Shown here one piece after another: positions 14,781 to 23,563 of a stretch of DNA of 36,562 nucleotides. Location of the stretch: NCBI GenBank assembly GCA_902788785.1, contig CADALT010000024.1, positions 1 through 36,562 of the forward strand, read 5' to 3'. The position numbers and the translations under genes were made by a program. The notes below the pieces were generated by a model, which saw only the letters and a program-made list of their open reading frames with translations, had not been told where the DNA came from and searched no databases. The DNA is from an uncultured Ruminococcus sp. Its GTDB lineage: Bacteria > Bacillota > Clostridia > Oscillospirales > Ruminococcaceae. Positions within the stretch are counted from its first letter, which is position 1. Every line of letters starts with the position of its first letter.

Positions 14781-16437
14781 GGCAGGATTCACAAGGGCTA
14801 AAAACGCAGGAAACATCATCATGAAAAACCTGATGGATTTCTGTATCGGTACAGTGGCATTCATCGCCATAGGCTTTGGTCTGCTGCTGGGCGAGGACGC
14901 CATGGGACTTATAGGCAAGCCGGGGTTTGATATTTTCACAGCCTACGGCAGTTTTCAGTGGGATCAGTTCGTATTCAATCTGGTATTCTGTGCGACCACG
15001 GCTACCATCGTTTCGGGCGCAATGGCTGAGAGAACAAAGTTCCTCTCCTACTGCGTATACTCGGGTATCATCAGTGCGCTGATATATCCCATCGAGGCTC
15101 ACTGGATCTGGGGCGGCGGCTGGCTGGCACAGCTGGGCTTCCACGATATCTCGGGTTCATGTGCGATACACATGGTCGGCGGTATCTGTGCACTGATCGG
15201 TGCTAAGATGGTAGGTCCCAGGATAGGCAAATTCACAAAGACCAAGGACGGCGAGATCAAGGTAAACGCTATCCCGGGTCACAACCTGACACTGGGTGCG
15301 CTGGGCGTATTCATACTGTGGTTCGGCTGGTACGGCTTCAACCCTGCGGCAGCTTCAAGCGTAGGTCAGCTGGACTCCATCTTCCTTACAACAACTGTCG
15401 CACCTGCCATCGCAACAGTTACCTGCATGGTATTCACATGGCTCAAATACGGCAAGCCCGATGTTTCCATGTGCCTGAACGCTTCGCTGGCAGGTCTTGT
15501 GGGCATCACAGCAGGCTGCGATGTCATGGACTGCTTCGGCGCTATAATGGTAGGTATCGTTTCGGGATTTTTAGTATGTTTCGGTGTATGGTTCTTAGAT
15601 CACAAGCTGCACATCGATGACCCCGTGGGCGCTGTCGGTGTACATATGATGAACGGCATCTGGGGCACTATCGCAGTTGGTCTTTTCGCAACAAAGTCAG
15701 CTCCCGGATATGCTATACAGGCAGCAAGCGGCGGTATCGCTGCAGAGGGTCTGTTCTACGGCGGCGGCTTTACACAGCTGGGACTTCAGCTGCTGGGCTT
15801 TGTATCCGTAGCAGCCTGGTCAGCAGCAGCTATCACTGTAACTTTCGTTATCATCAAGCACACACTGGGTCTGAGAGTTTCCGAACAGGAAGAAGTTCTG
15901 GGTCTTGATGTTACAGAACACGGTCTGGTATCGTCTTATGCCGACTTCGCACCTTCAATGGGTGATGCAAGTATGCTGGGCTATACAAAGGACGATGCAA
16001 AGAGCGTAAAGAGAGTACCCGTAAGCAAGGCCATCGAGGTGGAGAGCTATACTACACCATCTCTTGACGGTACACCAAAGCTTACAAAGATCGTAGCTAT
16101 CTTCAAGCAGCAGCATTTGCAGGAATTCGTTGCTGCAATGGAGGATATAGGTGTGACGGGCATCACTGTCACAAACGTGCTGGGCTGCGGTATCCAGAGA
16201 GGTCAGGCGCACTATTACAGAGGCGCTAAGCTGGAGGCTACCCTGCTGCCAAAGGTAAAGGCTGAGATAGCAGTCTGCAAGGTGCCTGTTGAGAAGGTCA
16301 TCGAGACAGCCAGCGCTGTACTGTACACAGGCAACATCGGTGACGGCAAGCTGTTCATCTACGACCTTGAAAACGTCGTAAAGGTAAGAACAGGCGAACG
16401 TGGCTGTGCAGCATTGCAGGATGTGAGCGCAAGCTAA
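14659..16437 (+). CDS. amt: Ammonium transporter with fused C-terminal PII domain
   Basis: A 592-residue fusion. Residues 1 to about 410 are an 11-TM Amt/MEP ammonium channel: the VEAGFTRAKNAGNI segment, the ATTATIVSGAMAER signature, and the pore histidines H171 (AIHMVGG) and H329 (GVHMMNG). After a linker of about 60 residues, residues 474-585 form a complete GlnB/GlnK-type PII domain, with T-loop near 508-528, LPKVKAEI, and ATP-site TGNIGDGKLFIYDLENVVKVRTGE. PII normally binds Amt as a separate protein and plugs the pore when 2-oxoglutarate is low; here sensor and channel are one chain. The Tyr51 uridylylation site is Leu525, so covalent control is unlikely. GGAGGG precedes ATG 14659. Confidence 0.93.
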   Translation: MYAELLTQDVQTAASETTFGVWFMIAVALVFFMQAGFAMVEAGFTRAKNAGNIIMKNLMDFCIGTVAFIAIGFGLLLGEDAMGLIGKPGFDIFTAYGSFQWDQFVFNLVFCATTATIVSGAMAERTKFLSYCVYSGIISALIYPIEAHWIWGGGWLAQLGFHDISGSCAIHMVGGICALIGAKMVGPRIGKFTKTKDGEIKVNAIPGHNLTLGALGVFILWFGWYGFNPAAASSVGQLDSIFLTTTVAPAIATVTCMVFTWLKYGKPDVSMCLNASLAGLVGITAGCDVMDCFGAIMVGIVSGFLVCFGVWFLDHKLHIDDPVGAVGVHMMNGIWGTIAVGLFATKSAPGYAIQAASGGIAAEGLFYGGGFTQLGLQLLGFVSVAAWSAAAITVTFVIIKHTLGLRVSEQEEVLGLDVTEHGLVSSYADFAPSMGDASMLGYTKDDAKSVKRVPVSKAIEVESYTTPSLDGTPKLTKIVAIFKQQHLQEFVAAMEDIGVTGITVTNVLGCGIQRGQAHYYRGAKLEATLLPKVKAEIAVCKVPVEKVIETASAVLYTGNIGDGKLFIYDLENVVKVRTGERGCAALQDVSAS

Positions 16438-16470
16438 ATAACATATACACTTCCCCGCATAAAATGCAAA

Positions 16471-16506
16471 CGAAAGACCCTTCCGCAATAACGGAGGGGT
16501 CTTTCG
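16471..16506. terminator. Bidirectional terminator between amt and the DUF2716-like gene
   Basis: CGAAAGACCC-TTCCG (16471-16485) pairs with CGGAGGGGTCTTTCG (16492-16506), a 15-bp stem between two convergent genes. T-runs are weak on both sides. Confidence 0.65.
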
Positions 16507-16507
16507 C

Positions 16508-16975
16508 TCATATATGATCTGTTATTCCAAGCTCGGTCTTCAGCTTTTCAAATTCATTTATCAGTTCTTCGCCCATAACATATATCTCTTTACGCCACGG
16601 ATGCCCGAAGATAGCGAAGTCAAGATCCCGTGAAATGAAAAAGTGATAGTCGCCGTCGGGATAATAGCTCGGGAAATACACATTACAGTTTCTCTGCCTG
16701 TCTTCATACCAATAATCAAGCGGTATCTCCTCATCGGGCGAGAAAACGAAACAATCATGATGCAGGTCAAGGGCGTACATCTCATTTTTGCATAGCCTTT
16801 TCAAAACAGCGTTCACAAGGCTTTCCTCCGTCTGTGTCCACAGCTTTGCAAGACGGTATTTTTTGTTCACAGAGGGCAGATCCAGCCAGTCCTCACGATC
16901 TGTACAAAAACCGTATACATCATACACCATATCCCAAAGTTCGTCATATTTTTTCTTATCGAGAATTACCTGCAC
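16508..16975 (-). CDS. DUF2716-like protein
   Basis: 155 residues from a GTG at 16975, chosen because GGGAGG lies 8 bases before it; a longer frame from 17017 lacks a better site. The C-terminal half has the aromatic pattern of DUF2716 proteins: FVFSPDEEIPLDYWYEDRQ, YFPSYYPDGDYHFFISRDLDFAIFGHPW, and YVMGEELINEFEKLKTEL. There are no signal peptide or membrane segments, so it is a cytoplasmic protein of unknown function. It is flanked by convergent amt and by the suf operon end. The family call is from memory of the pattern. Confidence 0.6.
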   Translation of the reverse strand: MQVILDKKKYDELWDMVYDVYGFCTDREDWLDLPSVNKKYRLAKLWTQTEESLVNAVLKRLCKNEMYALDLHHDCFVFSPDEEIPLDYWYEDRQRNCNVYFPSYYPDGDYHFFISRDLDFAIFGHPWRKEIYVMGEELINEFEKLKTELGITDHI

Positions 16976-17045
16976 TGCACACACCTCCCGCAGCATTTCT
17001 TTATAAAAATATACCACACCGAGGCAGATATGTCAACCAAATAAA

Positions 17046-17086
17046 ACACCGCAGCCCAGCCGAAAACTCGTAAGGTACTGCGGTGT
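17046..17086 (-). terminator. Terminator of the suf operon
   Basis: ACACCGCAG (17046-17054) and CTGCGGTGT (17078-17086) form a perfect 9-bp stem. Read leftward, TTTTATTTGG follows, just past the Rrf2 stop codon. Confidence 0.8.
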
Positions 17087-17090
17087 TATC

Positions 17091-17540
17091 TTAAATATAA
17101 TACATATAATTCTCTTTTTTGTCCGAGTTATCACGGTACTCCGAGATAAGGTCCGCAAGGGTCATGCGCTCGGTAAAGCGGCGCATATAACCGTTGAGTT
17201 TATCCCACAGACATGAGTTCACAGAAGAACGTATGCCGCCTGCTTCCTCACCGCCGTTTTCCGCAACATCAGCAAGAATACTGTTATCCAGAGCATTCAG
17301 TATATCGCAGAGATATATCTTATCCGCAGGACGTGACAGCACGTAGCCGCCCCTTGAACCTTTCTGACCTCTTACAAATCCGCCCTGTCTCAGCCCGATG
17401 ATTATCTGCTCCAGATATTTCTGAGAGATATTCTGCCGTTCCGATATATCCGCAGAGGACACTGCATTGCCGTTCTCGCTGTTGATGGCGATATCAGTCA
17501 GGGCGATCAATCCGTATTCCACTCGTGTTGAAACTTTCAT
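17091..17540 (-). CDS. Rrf2-family transcriptional regulator (suf operon)
   Basis: A 149-residue Rrf2-type winged helix repressor: KVSTRVEYGLIALTDIA start, HTH around ISERQNISQKYLEQIIIGLRQGGFVRGQKGSRGGYVLSR. It lacks the three-cysteine Fe-S ligand set of IscR; the whole protein has only Cys78 and Cys110, so it resembles CymR-type sensors of cysteine status more than iron-sulfur sensors. It overlaps sufU by 4 bases and closes the suf operon, so it likely regulates it. TCCTA-N9-TAGGA in the suf promoter leader is the likely site, repeated at the CooS-like operon. Confidence 0.88.
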   Translation of the reverse strand: MKVSTRVEYGLIALTDIAINSENGNAVSSADISERQNISQKYLEQIIIGLRQGGFVRGQKGSRGGYVLSRPADKIYLCDILNALDNSILADVAENGGEEAGGIRSSVNSCLWDKLNGYMRRFTERMTLADLISEYRDNSDKKENYMYYI

Positions 17541-17977
17541 GGTGCCCCCCCTTGTCCATAGTTATCCAGAAGACCGCAGAGAGTCTTCCAGCCGAGGGTC
17601 GCACACTTTACTCGTGCAGGCATTTTAGAGATATTTTGCAGCGCTCCTGCTTCTTCCAGCTCATCAAGCTCGTCCTCTGAGATCTCGCCGCCTATCATTT
17701 TGGTGAAAAGTCCGCTGAGATGACGTGCTTCATCAAGGGTCTTGCCAATGACGAGATCAAGCATTATATCGGTGGAAGCCTGCGAGATGGCACAGCCCAC
17801 GCCCGTGAACGAACCATCCTTTATCACACCGTTTTCGATATTCAAATGCAGGGTAAGGGAGTCACCGCAGGTAGGGTTCAGACCATCGTTCGAGCAGGTA
17901 GCACAGCTAAGTTCATGCAGGTGCATGGGGTGGAGATTATGGTCGATAAGCACCTCATTATAGAAATTATCCGCCAT
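17537..17977 (-). CDS. sufU: SufU-type Fe-S scaffold/sulfur-transfer protein
   Basis: A 146-residue IscU-fold protein of the SufU type. Three conserved cysteines that bind zinc or cluster: Cys37 in NPTCGDS with Asp39, the GCAISQASTDIM cysteine, and the final one in KCATLGWKTLC. The 18-21-residue insertion typical of SufU (GEISEDELDELEEAGALQ) is present between the second and third cysteine. SufU accepts persulfide sulfur from SufS. It overlaps sufS by 11 bases and Rrf2 by 4, both signs of coupling. Confidence 0.93.
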   Translation of the reverse strand: MADNFYNEVLIDHNLHPMHLHELSCATCSNDGLNPTCGDSLTLHLNIENGVIKDGSFTGVGCAISQASTDIMLDLVIGKTLDEARHLSGLFTKMIGGEISEDELDELEEAGALQNISKMPARVKCATLGWKTLCGLLDNYGQGGAP

Positions 17978-19190
17978 AGCCCATTCGCCCCCTTATGCTT
18001 TTAAGTGTGGTCAGGAACTTTTCGATGTCCTGCTCATCGTTATAATACGCAAGGCTCATCCTTGCAGTGGACTGTATCCCCAGATGCTCATGCAAAGGCT
18101 GTGCGCAGTGATGACCTGCTCTGATGGCGATATTGTCGCTGTCGAATATGGCTGCGATATCGTGGGGATGAACACCGTCAACAGTAAATGTGATTATCCC
18201 GTGGTGCTCCTGCGCCTTGTCCGAGCCCACAATATGAACATGGTCGATTTTTTTCATCTCGTCAAAAGCCAGTGCAGTCAGCTCGCTCTCACGGCGTGTG
18301 ATATAGTCATAGCCGACCTCATTGGTGATATAGTCTATTGCCGCATGAAGTCCCACTGCTCCGCCGACATTTACAGTACCTGCTTCAAATTTATGGGGCA
18401 GTTCCGCAAAGGTCGCACTGTACTTTTTGACCACGTCGATCATTTCACCGCCGTACAGAAAAGGCGGCATTTTATCAAGAAGCTCTTCACGTCCGTAAAG
18501 CACGCCTATGCCCATGGGCGCATAAAGCTTATGCCCCGAAAATGCGAGAAAATCCACACCGAGATCAGCCACGTCCACCGCCATATGAGGCACGCTCTGT
18601 GCACCGTCGCAGATGATAACTGTCCTATTTTTGTGACAGATATCCGCAAACTCCCTGATGGGATTTATCCTGCCGAATACGTTGGATACCTGGGCTATGG
18701 CGAAGAGTTTCGTTTTGGGTGTAAGAGCATTTTTCAAGCTTTCAACAGAGTATCCGCCATGCTCATCACATTCAAGATAATTCAGCTTTGCACCGGTTTT
18801 GTTGGCAAGTATCTGCCAAGGCAGAAGGTTTGAATGGTGCTCGGATACTGCAATGAGTATCTCATCATCTTCTGCAATATTAGCATTGCCCCAGCTGTAT
18901 GCAATAAGATTCAGGCTTTCGGTGGCATTGCGTGTGAAAACTATCTCCTTAGTGCTTTTTGCGCCAATAAATCTGCGCACGGCTTCACGGGCATTCTCGT
19001 ATGCATCGGTCGCCTTGACGCTCAGGTCGTAAAGTCCACGCAGAGGGTTCGCATTCTCCTCACGGTAGTATCTCTCCACTGCATCGAGCACCTGTGCAGG
19101 CTTCTGGGTAGTTGCCGCATTATCCAGATAGACCAAATTTTTGTACACTTCAAAAGTCGGCACAGCACTTTTGAAATTTACCTTACTCAT
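17967..19190 (-). CDS. sufS: SufS cysteine desulfurase
   Basis: A 407-residue group II PLP-dependent cysteine desulfurase that takes sulfur from cysteine and passes it to SufU. Signature segments: NLVYLDNAATTQKP, the VFTRNATESLNLIAYSW binding loop, DGAQSVPHM, FSGHKLYAPMG with the PLP lysine, and RAGHHCAQPLHEHLG with the active-site cysteine near residue 362. The start is taken at 19190 (MSKVNFK), inside the last codons of sufD, an 8-base overlap. An upstream in-frame ATG would extend far into sufD and is less likely. Confidence 0.95.
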   Translation of the reverse strand: MSKVNFKSAVPTFEVYKNLVYLDNAATTQKPAQVLDAVERYYREENANPLRGLYDLSVKATDAYENAREAVRRFIGAKSTKEIVFTRNATESLNLIAYSWGNANIAEDDEILIAVSEHHSNLLPWQILANKTGAKLNYLECDEHGGYSVESLKNALTPKTKLFAIAQVSNVFGRINPIREFADICHKNRTVIICDGAQSVPHMAVDVADLGVDFLAFSGHKLYAPMGIGVLYGREELLDKMPPFLYGGEMIDVVKKYSATFAELPHKFEAGTVNVGGAVGLHAAIDYITNEVGYDYITRRESELTALAFDEMKKIDHVHIVGSDKAQEHHGIITFTVDGVHPHDIAAIFDSDNIAIRAGHHCAQPLHEHLGIQSTARMSLAYYNDEQDIEKFLTTLKSIRGRMGYGG

Positions 19191-20070
19191 CTTCCTCACC
19201 CCACTGCAAAGCCTCTGAAATACGGGCTTTGGTTTGATCGTCACCTATCTTGGAGATGACCTGCATGAGCCTGGAGCGTGCCGCAAGCTCATATATTTTT
19301 TCTTCGCTGATTCCCCTGGACTTCATGTAGAAGATGTGGTTTTCATCCAGCTTGCCGATGGATGCGCCGTGGCTGCCCTCCATGTCTTCCTCTGCACAGA
19401 GTATCAGCGGAACTGTACGGTTTTTTACCCTGCTATCCAAAAGCAGTACATTCTCCTTCTCGCTGCCCTTGGCCGCCTTTGCGCCTGTTTTGAAATCGAT
19501 AGTTCCCTTGAAAGTTTTTTCTGCTGTGTCTTCAAGCACACCGTTAACGGTTATCTCGGAGGTGCTTTTTTTGCCGAAATGTTCAGCTATCAGGTTGATA
19601 TCAAGCTTGTCCTCACCTGTCAGGCGGTAGCCTATATCCGCTGTAAAAGCAGCGCTGCGGCCTGCAAGCTCGGTCTTTATCTCGCTGACTGTCTTCTCGC
19701 CGCCAAGATATACCTGCACAAGCTCAAATACGGCATTTTCATCGACCTTTGCGGCTACTTCGGAAACTGCGCCTGTCTCATTCTCAAAGACCTGCACCAG
19801 CCTTACTTTTGCCCCGTTATGCACATTTATTTCTGTCGCAAGGGATATTTCGCCCGACGACTTGATATACTGCACGACCTCGGAAGTCTCACCGTTTTGG
19901 GCATCTATTGTAAATTTCGAGCTTTCCGTCACATCGTTCCTGATGATATCCTTGTCCGCAGAAACGCTCACATTTTTAGTTTCATATTTTTTGATCTCAT
20001 GTTCTACCCCGTTAACACCGAGCCAGCGAAAAGTCGGTACAGGGAGCTTATTCAAAATTGTCTTTTCCAT
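19183..20070 (-). CDS. sufD: SufD subunit of the SufBCD assembly complex
   Basis: A 295-residue SufD-like protein with the SufB/SufD beta-helix core. It is shorter than the E. coli protein (423 residues) and lacks much of the N-terminal helical region, as seen in other clostridial SufD proteins. The C-terminal SHGASIGKLDENHIFYMKSRGISEEKIYELAARSRLMQVISKI matches the conserved end that contacts SufC. It lies 12 bases after sufB. Together with SufB and SufC it forms the scaffold on which Fe-S clusters are built. Confidence 0.9.
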   Translation of the reverse strand: MEKTILNKLPVPTFRWLGVNGVEHEIKKYETKNVSVSADKDIIRNDVTESSKFTIDAQNGETSEVVQYIKSSGEISLATEINVHNGAKVRLVQVFENETGAVSEVAAKVDENAVFELVQVYLGGEKTVSEIKTELAGRSAAFTADIGYRLTGEDKLDINLIAEHFGKKSTSEITVNGVLEDTAEKTFKGTIDFKTGAKAAKGSEKENVLLLDSRVKNRTVPLILCAEEDMEGSHGASIGKLDENHIFYMKSRGISEEKIYELAARSRLMQVISKIGDDQTKARISEALQWGEEDE

Positions 20071-20082
20071 GATATTCTCCTC

Positions 20083-21492
20083 CTAGCCGATACTTCCCTG
20101 CATCTCAAGACCGATAAGATTGTTCATCTCAACCGCATATTCCAGCGGCAATTCCTTTGATACATTATCCGCAAAGCCACGCACTATCATCGCCTTGGCT
20201 TCGTTCTCGCTAAGACCTCTGGACATGAGATAGAATACAGCCTCATCACTTATCCTGCCGATCTTAGCCTCGTGTCCGATATCTGCTTTATCGGTCCTTA
20301 TGTCCATCACGGGCACGGTATCGGAACGGGATATGCTATCGAGCATAAGCGACTCGCAGTTCACTGCCGACTTGCTTCCCACTGCATTTTCCTTGACCAC
20401 AACAGCACTTCTGAATGTGCTTACTCCGCCGCTCTTCGAGATGGACTTTGTATCCATGTATGAAGAAGTCTCGGGCGCATTATGCACGATCTTCGCACCG
20501 GTGTCAAGATTCTGACCCTCGCCTGCGAAGGTTATACCCGTGAATTCTGCGCTTGCACCTCTGCCGTTTAATATGCTCATAGGATAGAGGTAGCTTACGT
20601 GCGAACCGAAGCTGCCCGACACCCACTCGATCTTGCCGCCTTCTTCCACAAGCGCACGCTTTGTATTCAGGTTATACATATTCTTCGACCAGTTTTCAAT
20701 AGTGGAATAGCGCAGTGTTGCGCCTTTGCCCACATAAAGCTCTACACAGCCTGCGTGCAGTGCCGCCTCGTAATATTTTGGCGCCGAACAGCCCTCTATA
20801 AAGTGCAGATACGAGCCTTCTTCCAGGATTATCAAGGTGTGCTCAAACTGACCTGCTCCCCTTGCATTAAGTCTGAAATATGACTGTAACGGTATTTCCA
20901 AGTGTACATTTTTCGGTACATATACAAATGAGCCGCCCGACCACACCGCACCGTGCAGTGCTGCGAATTTATGATCTGTGGGAGGAACGAGCTTCATGAA
21001 ATGCGTGCGTATCAGATCGGCATACTTCGGGTCATGCATTGCGCTTTCAAGGTCGGTATAGATAACGCCGGACTCCGCAACCTCCTTGCGCACATTATGG
21101 TAGACCAGCTCGCTGTCATACTGCGCACCCACGCCTGCCAGGCTCTCACGCTCTGCCTGAGGTATGCCAAGGCGTTCAAAGGTCTCCTTGATATCCTCGG
21201 GAACATCCTCCCAGTTGGTATTCATACGGCTTTTCTGACGTATGTAGGTAACGATATTGTCAAGGTCGAGCCCCTCGATGGACGGGCCCCAATCTACCAT
21301 GGGAGTTTTATTATATATTTCCAGCGACTTCAAACGCAGTTCCCTCATCCAATCCGGATCGCCTTTTTCGTCGGATATCTCTTTGATTATATCTGTGCTG
21401 ATACCGCTGTCGAGGAATTCGCCCTCGTCCTCCTCATAACGGAAATCGTACAACGAACGGTCTATATCAGCGACCTGTGTTTTCTCTTTCAT
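20083..21492 (-). CDS. sufB: SufB scaffold subunit
   Basis: A 469-residue SufB. The conserved C-terminal NCESLMLDSISRSDTVPVMDIRTDKADIGHEAKIGRISDEAVFYLMSRGLSENEAKAMI carries the cluster-linked cysteine and the SufC-contact helix. The N-terminus has the usual SufB extension (DIKETFERLGIPQAERESLAGVGAQYDSE). ATG at 21492 is favoured, with GGGGTG just upstream; a GTG two codons earlier is possible. It begins two bases after the sufC stop. Confidence 0.95.
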   Translation of the reverse strand: MKEKTQVADIDRSLYDFRYEEDEGEFLDSGISTDIIKEISDEKGDPDWMRELRLKSLEIYNKTPMVDWGPSIEGLDLDNIVTYIRQKSRMNTNWEDVPEDIKETFERLGIPQAERESLAGVGAQYDSELVYHNVRKEVAESGVIYTDLESAMHDPKYADLIRTHFMKLVPPTDHKFAALHGAVWSGGSFVYVPKNVHLEIPLQSYFRLNARGAGQFEHTLIILEEGSYLHFIEGCSAPKYYEAALHAGCVELYVGKGATLRYSTIENWSKNMYNLNTKRALVEEGGKIEWVSGSFGSHVSYLYPMSILNGRGASAEFTGITFAGEGQNLDTGAKIVHNAPETSSYMDTKSISKSGGVSTFRSAVVVKENAVGSKSAVNCESLMLDSISRSDTVPVMDIRTDKADIGHEAKIGRISDEAVFYLMSRGLSENEAKAMIVRGFADNVSKELPLEYAVEMNNLIGLEMQGSIG

Positions 21493-21494
21493 GC

Positions 21495-22241
21495 TCACAC
21501 CCCACTGACTATCGACTCAAAACCATTTTCCAGCACATTATAAGCCAGCTGTCCGCTGCCCTCTTTAGCCACCTTGCCATCAAGGAGTATGTGTGTCCTG
21601 TCCACCTGCATAGCTTCCAGTATCTTCGCATTATGGGTGATTATAAGCAGCGTGCCGCCCACCTTTTTGCGGTACTCTTCAATGCCCTTGGAAACGGTCT
21701 TTACCGCATCCACATCAAGTCCCGAATCGGTCTCATCCAGTATGGCAAGCTTAGGCTCCAACACCAGCAGCTGAAGTATCTCCGCCTTTTTCTTCTCACC
21801 GCCCGAAAAGCCCACATTCAGGTCACGGTCGGCATACTCACTGTCCATACCCAGCAGTTCCATGGCTGCTTTTAGCTTCTTCTTGAAATCCCAGAGCTTT
21901 ATACGCTTGCCCGTGGTCTGTTCAAGGGCATTTCTGAGGAATTCCGAGAGGGTTATGCCGGGGATCTCTATAGGGTTCTGGAATGAGAGGAATATGCCTT
22001 TCTTTGCCCTTTTATCGGGGCTTTCCTCGGTTATATCTTCACCATCGAACACTATATGTCCGCCTGTTATGTTATATTCCGGGCTGCCCATGATGGCACA
22101 GCCGAGGGTAGATTTACCTGCGCCGTTCTGTCCCATCAGCACATGAGTCTCGCCCTCCCCCACAGTAAGCGATACACCGTGGAGTATCTCCTTATCTTCA
22201 GCACTAACGCTGAGATCATCTATTTTCAACAATTCTGACAT
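21495..22241 (-). CDS. sufC: SufC ATPase
   Basis: A 248-residue ABC-type ATPase of the SufBCD complex: Walker A GQNGAGKST, ABC signature NVGFSGGEKKKAEI, Walker B KLAILDETDSGLDVDA and H-loop ITHNAKIL. It is cytoplasmic and not a transporter. ATG at 22241 (MSELLKID) has AAAGGA 8 bases upstream; the in-frame ATG three codons earlier has none. First gene of the operon sufC-sufB-sufD-sufS-sufU-rrf2. Confidence 0.96.
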   Translation of the reverse strand: MSELLKIDDLSVSAEDKEILHGVSLTVGEGETHVLMGQNGAGKSTLGCAIMGSPEYNITGGHIVFDGEDITEESPDKRAKKGIFLSFQNPIEIPGITLSEFLRNALEQTTGKRIKLWDFKKKLKAAMELLGMDSEYADRDLNVGFSGGEKKKAEILQLLVLEPKLAILDETDSGLDVDAVKTVSKGIEEYRKKVGGTLLIITHNAKILEAMQVDRTHILLDGKVAKEGSGQLAYNVLENGFESIVSGV

Positions 22242-22266
22242 TTGTATCATCCTTTCAAAAAAGTTT

Positions 22267-22323
22267 TCCTATTTCTTAAATAGGATTTATATGTATTATA
22301 GCACACATTTCCTACCATGTCAA
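22267..22323 (-). promoter_or_regulatory. suf operon promoter and Rrf2-type operator
   Basis: Minus strand TTGACA (22318-22323), 17-bp spacer, TATAAT (22295-22300). Around the start of transcription is TCCTA-N9-TAGGA (22267-22285), extending to a CCTATTT-N3-AAATAGG palindrome. A 19-bp site with the same ends sits at the CooS-like operon promoter. Proposed Rrf2 binding site. Confidence 0.7.
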
Positions 22324-22373
22324 TAGGCTTTCGCAAAATTTCCAAAGTTTAAGCTAGTTAACTATCGGCGGTG

Positions 22374-22402
22374 TTGATACTGCTGTATATTTGTGCTATA
22401 AT
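22374..22402 (+). promoter_or_regulatory. Promoter of the multi-pass membrane protein gene
   Basis: TTGATA (22374-22379), 17-bp spacer, TATAAT (22397-22402), divergent from the suf promoter with 50 bp between the -35 boxes. Confidence 0.75.
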
Positions 22403-22431
22403 AACAATATCATCTTTAAGGAAGTGTTATA

Positions 22432-23271
22432 ATGAACGAACCCGTCACCGAAGCTTACGGCTCTCTTAACAGTATCGAACAGCTGAAACAAGCCATGTAC
22501 GACCCCATGGGCAAGCCCGTGGTCATAAACGGTATACCCGACAACTATGTTCCGCAGAAGACCGAGGAGAACGCCCTCAAAAACAAGGTCGAAGATGTGC
22601 TGTCGGTGATATTCATCATATACTTCATCGCTGCGATAGTAGGCGGCATGGGCTTAGGTGAATACGACAAGCTTCTGGGCATTGCCTGCTTCGGCTCGCT
22701 GTTTCTGGTGGTGGGGCTGATAGTTACATTCAAGACCATAGGCGCAGGCATGAATCCTCTGGTGCTCTTGTTCCCGTATATAGGGGCACTGATGACGGGA
22801 ATACCTATCTACAACATATATTGCAGAACTCACCATGAACTTACGCCTGTAAGCTTTGACAGCATCGTAGTGCTGATATTGCGGAGCTTTTGCGTAGTTG
22901 GTGCGGTAGTGATAGTATTCTCCATAACGAATCATTTCAGGAGAATGGCAAGATGCTCCGAGATCGTCGATGCGAGATGCATCTTCCTGAACTACCAGAT
23001 AAAGCAAGGACACGATGCCGCAGGCCGCAGCCGCAACTACAGGATATATTCCCCCACATGGCAGTACGAGAAAGACGGTACGGTCTATGTGACGAGCGAG
23101 TACAGCTCATCGAACTTTGAAACAGCACGGGTAGGCTCGGTTTCAAAGATACGCATCGACCCGAGAACACCGTGGATCATCTACCGTCCGAATAAACTAA
23201 AAGTGTTCATCCCCTGCTTCATCGGCGTGATGTTCATAGTTTTGCCGTTGGTGGCACTCAGAGTAATATGA
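22432..23271 (+). CDS. Multi-pass membrane protein with DUF3592-like domain
   Basis: A 279-residue protein with about five membrane segments (near residues 57-77, 84-102, 107-127, 140-162 and 256-275) and a hydrophilic domain (about 180-250) before the last one. That domain has the pattern SPTWQYEKDGTVYVTS...VGSVSKIRIDPRTPWIIYRP, which resembles DUF3592, a small beta domain often placed between two membrane helices. Function is unknown. AAGGAAG precedes the ATG. It is monocistronic, between its own promoter and a terminator. Confidence 0.72.
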   Translation: MNEPVTEAYGSLNSIEQLKQAMYDPMGKPVVINGIPDNYVPQKTEENALKNKVEDVLSVIFIIYFIAAIVGGMGLGEYDKLLGIACFGSLFLVVGLIVTFKTIGAGMNPLVLLFPYIGALMTGIPIYNIYCRTHHELTPVSFDSIVVLILRSFCVVGAVVIVFSITNHFRRMARCSEIVDARCIFLNYQIKQGHDAAGRSRNYRIYSPTWQYEKDGTVYVTSEYSSSNFETARVGSVSKIRIDPRTPWIIYRPNKLKVFIPCFIGVMFIVLPLVALRVI

Positions 23272-23282
23272 TAGAATTTTAC

Positions 23283-23312
23283 GATGCCGCTATCAAAAGC
23301 GGCATCTTTCAT
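23283..23312 (+). terminator. Terminator of the membrane protein gene
   Basis: GATGCCGCT (23283-23291) and AGCGGCATC (23298-23306) form a 9-bp stem followed by a short T-rich stretch. Confidence 0.75.
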
Positions 23313-23440
23313 TTCCACAAAATGGTTATTTTTTGAGAGACAGTCTTTCATTCTTAAACAATGTGCGAAAATCATATGGTCCATAAATGTACAAAAAGCA
23401 AAAATGTGATTATTTCGTTATTTATATGATGTGAATTTTG

Positions 23441-23469
23441 TTGACAGAAATTTGGTAATATGTTATAAT
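23441..23469 (+). promoter_or_regulatory. Promoter of the EAL gene
   Basis: TTGACA (23441-23446), 17 bp, TATAAT (23464-23469). The leader (about 90 bases) holds a small hairpin GTCCG/CGGAC and a possible 25-codon ORF starting at 23523 behind AGGGGG. Confidence 0.85.
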
Positions 23470-23563
23470 TATAATGTGTTAGAGTAGATTTATGTCCGTT
23501 GGTGTCGGACAGGGGGAAATTGATGGCCGCTTTATCGGCGGATCATTGCGAGGTATATTTATC

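Noticed and set aside
19183-20070. Truncated or broken sufD
   Set aside because: It is short compared with E. coli SufD, but the core and C-terminus are intact, no frameshift is visible, and short SufD proteins are usual in Clostridia.
23470-23563. c-di-GMP riboswitch before the EAL gene
   Set aside because: Expected by function, but the leader is only about 90 bases and lacks the conserved GEMM core; only small hairpins are seen.
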